Assembly: GCF_040807025.1 (NCBI RefSeq)
Contig: NC_090942.1
Span: 76,179,987 to 76,243,986 of the forward strand
Length of the DNA stretch: 64,000 nucleotides
Direction: 5' to 3'
Source of the DNA: Struthio camelus
Lineage: Eukaryota > Chordata > Aves > Struthioniformes > Struthionidae
Shown here: positions 53,501-59,500 of the stretch, piece after piece
Layout: each line of letters opens with the position of its first letter
How positions within the stretch are numbered: position 1 is the stretch's first letter
Notes under the pieces: generated by a model
What the model was told of the DNA's origin: nothing
Database searches by the model: none
What the model saw: the letters and a program-made list of their open reading frames with translations, nothing else
Translations under genes and position numbers: made by a program

Positions 53501-55831
53501 GTTTTTATACAGTTTGTACAAAAACAGATAGTATTTTGTGATCAGTGAGTAACTGAGTCATTCCCTAATAGAGTCAGTAATGCCTCTTATTTGTATAGCC
53601 ATCATCATCCCTACGAAGAGTTAGCATTGCAGCATTGCCTAGGAGTGCTGGAAATGCAGGTATTGGGTTGCCACTGGTAAGTAAGGGCTCTCAAATGGTG
53701 AGGCAGTTTTACCTTCTCAAAACTGGCTTGGCTTAAATGTGAAAATGCAAATGCAGTTAAGTGTGTTAAACCGCTTCTCTAGGCCCAGCTAAATGAAACT
53801 GATGGAGACGAAAGGAGTGACAAGTTCAACAGGAGATCAAGCAGTTGGTAAAGTTGCTTGGCTTTGTCTTTGAACAGGATTAAATATTTTTCAGCTCAAA
53901 CTATGCCTGTATTAAGCAGCTTAGGAAGTATCTTGAGGTATAATACTACTTAGGCTATACCTTTCCCATTAGTTTCACATGTTTAAGTGGGTAAAAGTTT
54001 TGGTGACTAAATGTTACAGTGTTTCTTGTTTTTTGTTTGCTTTTGTTCTTTTAATTAAGATAGCAGATAGCAGATGCTAAGAGATAGCAAAAAAAAAAAA
54101 AAATTGCCTTGACTGTCTTGCAGTCCAATTAAAATATCAAAAAAAAAAAACCTACCAGTGCCAGCTGCCTAGGGTGTTTTTTTATTTTTTCAAAAAACAA
54201 AACAAAACAAACGCACTAATTTCAGGCAAACAACTCAATGTATCTCCAAAACCTAAATATGTAGGCTGCTGCCGCCGAATGTCTCATTTCCTGCTGAATG
54301 TCTGATATGAAATTAAGGTAAAATTGTTAAAACATGACAGGGGACGACTAGGAGCAAAGCAAAACGAGAAGCGTCCTTCACTACAGCGATTCGTTAGCAC
54401 ATACTCCTGGGCGGAGTATGAAGATGATCATTCTGAAACAAAGTAAGTTCAAAAAATAATCCCCAAGGGGGGTGTGTGTGGTATGGGGTGTGTGTGTGTG
54501 TGTTTTCTTATTTGTTTTGTTTTTAACAACTGTTAACTATCAACCACTTGATATCAAGTCAAGTTATTGTGTACTCTGTCAAATTTAATGCTTGATGGAA
54601 AAGTCTTGGAACTTTTGATACTTCTCTGCAGAGACAAGGGGTCAGAATCACCTCCTGAAGTACAAGAAGAGAAAGCAAGGAAAGAAAGTATCTCTGAAAA
54701 AGGGAAATGTTCATCAAAATGGAACCTAGAGTCAGCGTAAGTCTTCCCATACAGATCGTTACCAGTTAAAGCAGTGGCTGGGCGGTGGAGGTGGAAAGAG
54801 GAAGCAAAGTTGTACCTTTTAGTTTATTTGGTTGTTACTACCAACTTTTTAATCGGGAATGAGTAATCTCAGGAGCTAAAAAAGACCCCAATAGACACTA
54901 ATTACTACACAGTGAGATAAAGGGGAGCCTAGTGCTCTAATGCCAGCTGTATTGAACACTATGTAATGGCTGTAACAGCTAGGCTTACTAGGTCATACTA
55001 AGATGTAGTCTTGTGAAATGATCAGGGATTTATGAAGCCTGTGCAAAGCTAACAGCAGCTTTGGCAGGAATTGAGGGTCAGGAAGCCACTAACACTAACT
55101 CTAGACTACAACAACTAATTTCTCTGGCGCTCTTAAGTCAAGGAACAGAGCGCTGTCCTAAAGAAGCATCCCTTGGAAGCCCCTAAACTTAAAATCTTGC
55201 ATTACAGAAAGAAGTAGGTCATGCTTTCCCTGCAGAGGAATTGTTTATCCTCTGCAAATATCCAACTCCAAGCCCATACTTTGAGCCTTTCTGATCAAGG
55301 GGAAGATGAGACTACCTCTGTTAGCACATAAAACAGTGAACAGAGCAAGAACAAGCATCAGTTCTTTCTGCTGCTTGACAAAGGATGGAGGTACCTAGTT
55401 TCATGAGAATTTTAAGATTTGGATGCTCAGTTCAGGAAAGACATGATGAAACTTAAGGCTAGCACCTTCAGGGCTTCTTACAAGCAAGATAAGTGCTTCA
55501 TGATCTGCAAGACAGCTTTTATGGTTGTTCCCCCTGCTAAGTTTTCAAGAAAAACTGAACCAACCTATGACTGACTTTTCTCTCCAGGTGCAACTTAATG
55601 TCATCCTGGGCATCTCATCTGAAGACTTCCTTTGGCAATGCTAACAAAACTCTCTGGGTTTCTGTTTCCATCCTGGTCCTGCTTGCTGCTCTCACAAGCT
55701 TCCTCACTGGGCTCTCTCTTCAAAGACCAGCAGATGCAGCACCTGTAGGAACTGGGGACTCCTGGACTTCACTACAGCAACTGTTGTGGCCATATACAGG
55801 ACTCCAACACAACGGACCACCACCAGTATAA
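16933..55831 (+). CDS. IRAG2: Inositol trisphosphate receptor-associated 2 / lymphoid-restricted membrane protein, long KASH-type form
   Basis: This is a tail-anchored ER/outer-nuclear-envelope protein that binds IP3 receptors and, as a KASH protein, SUN proteins; it also modulates HCN4 channels in mammals (family knowledge). About 36 coding exons, listed singly below, join in phase to roughly 1,344 residues. Residues 1-198 are Ser-rich and probably disordered; 205-296 form a KASH5-like degenerate EF-hand domain; about 350-800 are heptad-rich coiled coil; about 800-990 are an acidic linker; 991-1132 are the conserved IRAG1/IRAG2 coil ([20 protein letters not shown]); 1133-1285 are Ser/Arg-rich; 1286-1308 are the membrane helix; and 1309-1344 are a lumenal tail ending HNGPPPV. 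Human and mouse proteins are about 540-555 residues and match the second half. The exon choice at 35547-38856 is uncertain. Its 3' end faces DNAI7, as in mammals. Confidence 0.93.
17661..17666 (+). terminator. Candidate intronic poly(A) signal in IRAG2
   Basis: An AATAAA hexamer lies 36 bases after the in-frame TAA reached when the first coding exon is not spliced. It could end a short transcript encoding 198 exon residues plus 23 intron-encoded ones. Sequence evidence only. Confidence 0.3.
18272..18382 (+). CDS. IRAG2: IRAG2 exon: start of EF-hand-like domain
   Basis: The exon has 111 bases (residues 199-235) between CCTTCATAG and GTTTGC. It encodes [18 protein letters not shown], which resembles the first helix-loop of the KASH5 N-terminal EF-hand domain (FxACDxxxTGxVxV). 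Confidence 0.85.
19169..19349 (+). CDS. IRAG2: IRAG2 exon: EF-hand-like domain core
   Basis: The exon has 181 bases (residues 236-296). It encodes [20 protein letters not shown], then [20 protein letters not shown] and [10 protein letters not shown]. The layout follows KASH5 (VxxVLxYL...LANSLDP...VDLDTF...MRDWI). The two possible calcium loops lack several canonical ligands, so calcium binding is doubtful. The donor is GTAATA. Confidence 0.9.
19571..19647 (+). CDS. IRAG2: IRAG2 exon, acidic linker
   Basis: The exon has 77 bases, residues 296-321, [17 protein letters not shown] and following. The acceptor is CTTTCAG and the donor GTGCAG. It follows the EF-hand-like domain. Confidence 0.82.
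19723..19801 (+). CDS. IRAG2: IRAG2 exon, linker before coiled coil
   Basis: The exon has 79 bases, residues 322-348, [20 protein letters not shown]. It is separated from the previous exon by an intron of only 75 bases (TGTCTTTCAG acceptor). The donor is GTAAGC. Confidence 0.85.
20640..20798 (+). CDS. IRAG2: IRAG2 exon, first coiled-coil segment
   Basis: The exon has 159 bases, residues 348-401. [20 protein letters not shown] and [14 protein letters not shown] show clear heptad spacing. KASH5 has a coiled coil in the equivalent place after its EF-hand domain. The donor is GTGGGA. Confidence 0.9.
21989..22106 (+). CDS. IRAG2: IRAG2 exon, coiled coil
   Basis: The exon has 118 bases, residues 401-440. 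[20 protein letters not shown] continues the heptads. The donor at 22107 (GTAGGT) is chosen over the one at 22111 because only the former keeps phase with the next exon. Confidence 0.88.
23662..23712 (+). CDS. IRAG2: IRAG2 exon, coiled coil (small)
   Basis: The exon has 51 bases, 17 residues [17 protein letters not shown] in phase 0-0. A long CT-rich tract (about 23617-23640) lies upstream of its acceptor. The donor is GTAAAA. Confidence 0.85.
25019..25096 (+). CDS. IRAG2: IRAG2 exon, coiled coil
   Basis: The exon has 78 bases, 26 residues, including [16 protein letters not shown]. Phase 0-0. The acceptor is TTGTTCAG and the donor GTAAGTG. Confidence 0.88.
25650..25706 (+). CDS. IRAG2: IRAG2 exon, coiled coil (small)
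   Basis: The exon has 57 bases, 19 residues [19 protein letters not shown], phase 0-0. The acceptor is ACACCTCAG and the donor GTTAGT. Confidence 0.8.
27867..27926 (+). CDS. IRAG2: IRAG2 exon, coiled coil
   Basis: The exon has 60 bases, 20 residues [20 protein letters not shown], phase 0-0. The acceptor is CCTTTGCAG and the donor GTATGG. Confidence 0.87.
28031..28095 (+). CDS. IRAG2: IRAG2 exon, coiled coil
   Basis: The exon has 65 bases, [20 protein letters not shown] and two more codons. It lies only 104 bases after the previous exon. The donor is GTGAGT. Confidence 0.87.
28186..28285 (+). CDS. IRAG2: IRAG2 exon, rod
   Basis: The exon has 100 bases, residues 544-577, including [20 protein letters not shown] then [12 protein letters not shown]. 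The 90-base intron before it has a T-rich tract. The donor is GTATGA. Confidence 0.85.
28505..28820 (+). repeat. Probable degenerate CR1 LINE fragment in IRAG2 intron
   Basis: The order 'gctgagagtgctagggtcat', 'actcttcaaatacat', 'aagcactggaataagctcct' and 'ggctgcagagcctctgtcat' parallels CR1 ORF2/3' UTR landmarks such as 'agagcactggaacaggctgcccagagaggttgtggagtctcc'. A 62-codon open frame here (28656-28844) is explained by the repeat. Confidence 0.55.
28830..28875. repeat. Perfect 17-bp inverted repeat with 12-base loop
   Basis: The left arm is AATAACTGGACATGACT (28830-28846). The right arm is its exact reverse complement (28859-28875). It lies in an IRAG2 intron right at the end of the CR1-like fragment. 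It could be a cruciform or a hairpin RNA, or the remnant of a small inverted-repeat element. Confidence 0.75.
29376..29489 (+). CDS. IRAG2: IRAG2 exon, rod
   Basis: The exon has 114 bases, 38 residues starting [20 protein letters not shown]. Phase 0-0. The acceptor is CTTCTCAAAG and the donor GTCAGT. Confidence 0.86.
29759..29860 (+). CDS. IRAG2: IRAG2 exon, rod
   Basis: The exon has 102 bases, 34 residues including [20 protein letters not shown]. Phase 0-0. The acceptor is CTTCCTCCAG after a long T-rich tract and the donor is GTAAGT. Confidence 0.87.
29861..33351 (+). other. IRAG2: Large IRAG2 intron
   Basis: About 3.5 kb with no exon needed for phase (0 to 0). It contains a 16-base C run (32314-32329) and no recognisable gene or clear repeat family. 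Confidence 0.6.
33352..33515 (+). CDS. IRAG2: IRAG2 exon, coiled coil
   Basis: The exon has 164 bases, residues 650-704. [20 protein letters not shown] and [15 protein letters not shown] show strong heptads. The donor is GTACCT. Confidence 0.9.
34842..34956 (+). CDS. IRAG2: IRAG2 exon, coiled coil
   Basis: The exon has 115 bases, residues 704-742, including [20 protein letters not shown] and [16 protein letters not shown]. The acceptor is CACTCTGCAG and the donor GTAAGA. Confidence 0.9.
35401..35563 (+). CDS. IRAG2: IRAG2 exon, end of long coiled-coil rod
   Basis: The exon has 163 bases, including [40 protein letters not shown] and [10 protein letters not shown]. The strong donor GTGAGT at 35564 leaves one base. 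A weaker donor at 35548 (AAAAG|GTGGAA) would end in phase 0 and allow direct joining to an exon start at 38791. Confidence 0.85.
35709..35727 (+). repeat. C19 homopolymer
   Basis: Nineteen consecutive C in the IRAG2 intron about 145 bases after the donor at 35564. It is the longest C run in the window; others are at 32314-32329 (16), 44612-44623 (12) and 53103-53119 (17). Confidence 0.9.
38201..38255 (+). CDS. IRAG2: IRAG2 small exon (tentative)
   Basis: The exon has 55 bases after a good CCTTCCCTTCTGCAG acceptor, ending TCTAG|GTATTG. With the A left over from 35563 it reads [18 protein letters not shown], then AG is completed by C at 38793 if the second AG of the next acceptor is used. It restores phase but has no recognised similarity, so it is tentative. 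Confidence 0.45.
38791..38856 (+). CDS. IRAG2: IRAG2 exon, linker
   Basis: It reads [20 protein letters not shown] then GK and ends in phase 0 with donor GTAAGT. The acceptor region AACAGAG allows a start at 38791 or 38793; the choice depends on the upstream exon joined. The reading frame is firm, the exact 5' edge is not. Confidence 0.72.
38857..45688 (+). other. IRAG2: Largest IRAG2 intron
   Basis: About 6.8 kb, joining phase 0 to phase 0. Open frames such as 42624-43109 (161 codons) and 42067-42309 sit here but do not fit the IRAG2 phase chain. There is a C12 run at 44612-44623. No other gene is seen. Confidence 0.55.
45689..45735 (+). CDS. IRAG2: IRAG2 exon, linker
   Basis: The exon has 47 bases, [15 protein letters not shown]. 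The donor at 45736 (CCAG|GTCAGG) is preferred over GTGAGT at 45716 because only it makes the next exon open (AG joined to T GAT CAC). Confidence 0.7.
45821..45885 (+). CDS. IRAG2: IRAG2 exon, Ser-rich linker
   Basis: The exon has 65 bases, [20 protein letters not shown] and T. It lies 85 bases after the previous exon; the acceptor is TTCTGGCAG and the donor GTGAGC. Confidence 0.75.
46007..46123 (+). CDS. IRAG2: IRAG2 exon, acidic linker
   Basis: The exon has 117 bases, residues 874-912, including [20 protein letters not shown] and [16 protein letters not shown]. The acceptor is GCTATAG and the donor GTACAG. Confidence 0.78.
48262..48341 (+). CDS. IRAG2: IRAG2 exon, linker
   Basis: The exon has 80 bases, [20 protein letters not shown] then NVLKQGL. 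It ends in phase 0 with donor GTAAGA; the acceptor is TTTCTTCCAG. Confidence 0.8.
48480..48552 (+). CDS. IRAG2: IRAG2 exon, charged linker
   Basis: The exon has 73 bases, [20 protein letters not shown] then PSRK. The acceptor is TGCTTTTAG and the donor GTAGGA. Confidence 0.8.
49394..49448 (+). CDS. IRAG2: IRAG2 exon, linker
   Basis: The exon has 55 bases, [19 protein letters not shown]. The acceptor is CACTTCTCAG and the donor GTAAGT. Confidence 0.82.
49536..49563 (+). CDS. IRAG2: IRAG2 microexon
   Basis: The exon has only 28 bases (DSPNEKEVE after the shared Pro codon), between a TATTCTACAG acceptor and a GTAAGT donor. The phase fits both neighbours. Confidence 0.82.
50143..50283 (+). CDS. 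IRAG2: IRAG2 exon, conserved IRAG/Jaw1 coil begins
   Basis: The exon has 141 bases, 47 residues from [20 protein letters not shown] to the heptads [18 protein letters not shown]. This begins the block shared with mammalian LRMP and its paralogue IRAG1 (MRVI1), the region implicated in IP3 receptor association. Phase 0-0. Confidence 0.94.
50451..50500 (+). repeat. Short direct repeat (19 bp, two copies)
   Basis: ATGCTAAATCCCTCTCACA occurs at 50451-50469 and again, identically, at 50482-50500 in an IRAG2 intron. This looks like a local duplication. Confidence 0.7.
50792..50926 (+). CDS. IRAG2: IRAG2 exon, conserved coil
   Basis: The exon has 135 bases, 45 residues including [20 protein letters not shown] and [14 protein letters not shown]. 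Phase 0-0. The acceptor is GCCTCCTAG and the donor GTAACT. Confidence 0.94.
51762..51909 (+). CDS. IRAG2: IRAG2 exon, signature coil
   Basis: The exon has 148 bases, residues 1084-1132. [20 protein letters not shown] and [20 protein letters not shown] match the most conserved stretch of LRMP/Jaw1 and IRAG1. This identifies the family. Confidence 0.96.
52776..52801 (+). repeat. A26 homopolymer in IRAG2 intron
   Basis: Twenty-six consecutive A, about 85 bases upstream of the next exon. It may be the tail of an old retroposon, but no body is recognisable. Confidence 0.85.
52885..52928 (+). CDS. IRAG2: IRAG2 exon
   Basis: The exon has 44 bases, [15 protein letters not shown]. The acceptor is CTTTTCACAG and the donor GTATGG. 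It ends in phase 0. Confidence 0.85.
53599..53676 (+). CDS. IRAG2: IRAG2 exon, Ser/Arg segment
   Basis: The exon has 78 bases, [20 protein letters not shown] and more. It matches the mammalian S-SLRRV-IASLPR block and holds an RRVS basophilic-kinase consensus. The donor at 53677 (GTAAGT) is chosen over an earlier one (GTATTG, 53660) because of phase. Confidence 0.92.
53783..53847 (+). CDS. IRAG2: IRAG2 exon, Ser/Arg segment
   Basis: The exon has 65 bases, ending FNRRSSSW, which equals the mammalian FSRRSSSW block. The acceptor is CTTCTCTAG and the donor GTAAAG. Confidence 0.93.
54341..54442 (+). CDS. IRAG2: IRAG2 exon, Ser/Arg segment
   Basis: The exon has 102 bases, including [20 protein letters not shown] and [12 protein letters not shown]. 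Mammalian LRMP has the near-identical RPSL-RF-STYSWA run. Confidence 0.94.
54632..54736 (+). CDS. IRAG2: IRAG2 exon, charged linker before membrane segment
   Basis: The exon has 105 bases, ending [16 protein letters not shown]. It corresponds to mammalian SLSEKK..SKW. The acceptor is TCTCTGCAG and the donor GTAAGT. Confidence 0.93.
55588..55831 (+). CDS. IRAG2: IRAG2 terminal exon: tail anchor and KASH-like tail
   Basis: The exon has 244 bases to TAA at 55829-55831. After [15 protein letters not shown] comes one hydrophobic helix ([18 protein letters not shown], residues 1286-1308) and a 36-residue lumenal tail with [12 protein letters not shown], ending HNGPPPV. A C-terminal PPPx is the SUN-binding mark of KASH peptides, reported for Jaw1/LRMP. 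Very close to the mammalian C-terminus. Confidence 0.97.
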
Positions 55832-56029
55832 CAAAGGTTCTGAGTTACAGTTTGTAAAGCTGCACTTCTGAGTTCAAGCTGACTGTATGAGAAGCTGAGA
55901 TAGTATATTTAAGGCTTTTTTTTTTTTAGCATGATTTGAAATTGAGAAATACTTTTTTTTCCCCCCCTTTTCTGACAAAGTGGTTATCTTCCAAATGTCT
56001 AGAAGAGTCTCAATCCCATTCAAGTTTAG

Positions 56030-56069
56030 AATAAACCAGTTAGTCACTTTGAACACAACTAGCAATAAA
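56030..56069 (+). terminator. IRAG2: IRAG2 poly(A) signals (two AATAAA)
   Basis: AATAAA at 56030-56035 and 56064-56069, about 200-235 bases after the stop codon. A third lies at 56223-56228, past the likely DNAI7 cleavage zone. Confidence 0.5.
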
Positions 56070-56203
56070 TGGGACTAAGTGGTCTAGCTATGACAGAACA
56101 GATTTTTTTTGTTTGTTTTAAAAAAAATAGAATGTTTGCATTTCAGTCATTAAAGCTATTCCAATGATTTGAATAGGAAACGATTAAAGACTTCAAATGT
56201 AAC

Positions 56204-56209
56204 TTTATT
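56204..56209 (-). terminator. DNAI7: DNAI7 poly(A) signal
   Basis: AATAAA on the minus strand, about 55 bases after the DNAI7 stop codon (TAA at 56267-56265). It is the only canonical hexamer between that stop and the IRAG2 coding end. Confidence 0.55.
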
Positions 56210-56264
56210 GAAAGCTTTTGATAATAAAGTTTTAAAGGAACACATGCAGTATTTAAAAGTATGT

Positions 56265-56540
56265 TTAGGAATATGTTAATACTCTTGTAGCAAGGAGCAA
56301 CTGATATACGGTATCAATGAACAGGAAGTTAGCTTTTTTTACTTTATCAATTGCTTCGCTGCTGGCAAAATCTTTAAGCATATGGTAGAAAGTAGAGTGA
56401 AATTCAGAGTCATCTTCTAGCTCTTCTGAAAAAGCTTCACTAGCTTCAGTGATTTTAAGCTTCTGTGCTCTCTGACCATCAAACATGTAAAGAGACCAGT
56501 CTCCATCTTTGATAGAATCTGCTTGAAGATGCTCACTTAC
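56265..56540 (-). CDS. DNAI7: DNAI7 terminal exon
   Basis: The exon has 276 bases including TAA. It begins VSEHLQADSIKDGDWSLYMF and ends VYQLLLATRVLTYS, the conserved CASC1 C-terminus. The acceptor is CTGCAATAG. Confidence 0.95.
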   Translation of the reverse strand, partial: VSEHLQADSIKDGDWSLYMFDGQRAQKLKITEASEAFSEELEDDSEFHSTFYHMLKDFASSEAIDKVKKANFLFIDTVYQLLLATRVLTYS

Positions 56541-59500
56541 CTATTGCAGAAAAAAATGGGCTGTAAGATTCAGCCTATGACACTGACAAAATGAATTCTA
56601 AGAGTAGACAATTGCTGTATGAGGCTTCATGTAACACAGAAACAAAATAAGGCGCTCTTTTTGGATGCCTAAAACAATATGAATGCTCTGTCCAAAGTCA
56701 CACAGCCAGGTACTGCATCAACACCACAATCTTCAGTCTAGTTTGCCTCTGTAGAACGGAAGGCTTGGCCACCCTGACTCTCTTGCTGCTCCAGACTGCT
56801 GTGGAGAGAGTAACTGAGTGCAACGGCCATTATTTAGGCTTTAGTCGTTGCTCCTGAGGTTAAATACATGTATACTTTTAACTCGGAGCATGGGAGAAAC
56901 GATTTCAACAGTATGGTATGCTCTGTATCTGTAAACACAATTGAGAGTATTTTTCCCTTTTTTTTTTTTTAAACTTTTTTACTAATTTTTTACCTATCAT
57001 TGAGTAGTGATAGTAAAGTGAACTAAAAAGTATGTGGTTAGAAGTTCTTAAATTGTTTATTCCCTTCCTTGCAGTGGGGAACAAATGAAAACACCCATAT
57101 TGCCAAGAAGAAACTTCCAGGTATTAATTGGTAATTAGATCACCAAGTCTATTCAAAGGGCCTGTAAAACAGGATGCTTAATGAAAAATCACCTTCCAGC
57201 TATATCACCTCAGCATGGGCTAAAGCCTCATTAGCTAACCTATTAATTATACATCTTTGTTACTGAGATTTGTGTCCTGTTTGAGCTCAAATTTTTGTTC
57301 CTTACAAATGTGTGAGTTCAGAAGCAGTGGAGTTTTGTTGAACGCAGGATGTTACACTAAAGCAGTATAGCACTAGATCCTAAAACTGCTGCACTAAAGG
57401 AATAGGTCAGGTTTTGAGGACAATGATTATGAAAGCGGTATAACTGACTGAAGTTATTTGTTACTTTGGTTAATTTAGTCTAAATCCACAAACCTTAAGC
57501 ACTACTTGCTCTTCACCTGATTCCAGATTCCATTTGCTCCAACCGAAAGCAAAAGCAGATGCAACCAGTGCCATCTGTTGATATGCCCTAACTTCCACTA
57601 GGGGAGCCTGTAATGCAAAAATGTAAGTTAGCAAATATCTATCTGTATTATAGAAATCTAAGAGAAAGCTTACTTTAACCAGAGACTGCTCTGTTTAAAC
57701 ACATGCGTACATGCCAGCAGCTTCTGCACAGCAGATCATGCTTAAGGGAAGGTTTGGTTGGTTTTTTTTTTTTTTCTCTTTTTAATTGAGGTAACAAAGA
57801 AGCAAAACAAGCCGCTGTTGTCCTCACCTTTTTGTTCACGCAGACGTAACTGTGAGAATATGCTCCAGGGAAAATATTTATACCAGCCTTTTTCAGCACT
57901 ACTGTTAGGTGAACTGGAGTCATCCATTTTCCTGTCAAATGGGAAAGTGCATCCTTCTGTTCTACCACGATTGAAGACAACATAACCTGATGTTCCTGTT
58001 GTACAAAGCAATGAAAGCAACTTACTGGCGATGAAAGCTATTTTCTGCTTCAGGCCTCAAGTAATTATTGCTTTTTTGCTATTCTGGATATCACATTCAT
58101 CATCTACCAGCATGGTCTGTAAAATATTCATCCATGTATCTTGTGGAAAGCCCCATCACTGTAGGATTCCAGAAGTGACACTGGTGTGCTGGCTCACACC
58201 AACAATCATACCTGTTACTGTACTGATTTTATATAGCAACATGAACGTGAATAAACTTGCATAAATAACTTGCTCTTTCTAAAAGTTCAAGTAGCATAGG
58301 AGTTAGGTTGCTTGAAGTGCTTTTATTTCTTCTCTTAGCATAGTTGAGAGAGGAAGGGAGCAGTTTTTAAATCCTAAAACTTGTGAAACAGTCTTGAATT
58401 CAGTAAGAACTTAAAAGGAGTAGCACTACTGAAGTACTTCCTGAAACTCTGCAGCACAATCATGCAGCAGCTTTCTTCTAACCCATTCACAAAAAAGAAT
58501 TAAAATTAAATCACCAGTACTGTTCCTTACACTGCTTGGCAACTAGGGAAGTTCCCTTTGTTTCCAATAGGGACAAAGTGAGATTCAAATCATTCTTGTG
58601 GAAGCATCTCAAATTCTTAATAAAGGACATTATATAAAATTTGTACTTTAAAAAATATATATAGCTTTATGGCAAACACATTGTTGACTGTACCTTAACT
58701 TGTATCTGAACCTCTGCAAAGGCTGTAGTAACTGTAAGTATTAATTCGTCTGTACCAGTAGGGTGCAATTCCCATGCCTGATAAGGCATGTTGAGATGAG
58801 CATCCTGGAGAAGTGCTATTGTATAAAAGGCATCCATCTCAAAAGTGACATTCCCCGTGTCTTTCTCATACGTTACGTTGCTGATGCCATCTGTTTGCCA
58901 CTGTTTGCCTTCATCAAAAAAAAAAAAAAGGGAGAAAGAAAAAAAAAAAAAAAAGATAGTTAAAGCTTGTGCTTGTGCTGGGGGGAAAAAAATAGTAAAA
59001 TATCTTAAGTAAGTTGGCTAATATTCAGTTATGAAAAAATAACAGGCAAAAAATAAAGAAAGAGGATCGTGTAAGGAACTTCCCCTCCCCTCATTTTACA
59101 ATTAAATAGTGCAACAACTGTAAATAGTTTAAGTAAGTACAAGATTGGGCTAATTCTGACATGAAAGCTCCTTAATCTCAAAAAAACTACAAATACCAAT
59201 GTAATGGTCATTTTCAACTTGCTGTCCAACAGTCCAGAAGCTCGTTTACAGTAGTAATGTCAAACATCAAATTATTTATGTTCTACTTTGTTTCATGAAT
59301 GCAACATCAATGGTATTTTTCTAATAACTAGAAAAAATATATATTTTTTTAGTATTTTAAATGATTTAATACTAACACACATATGTGTTAATTTGGCTCA
59401 AAAGAGACTTTATAGTACCTCATTCTAGCAGAATTTGTTTTGTGATTATACAGGTGTACAGCTGGCTGATTTAACAGTGTAATTTTTTTTTTCCATTACC

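Larger units (their letters stand above)
55832..56264. other. Convergent 3' UTR interval of IRAG2 and DNAI7
   Basis: 433 bases separate the two stop codons. Plus-strand AATAAA lies at 56030-56035, 56064-56069 and 56223-56228; minus-strand AATAAA at 56209-56204. The two 3' UTRs abut or overlap depending on the sites used. Confidence 0.75.
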
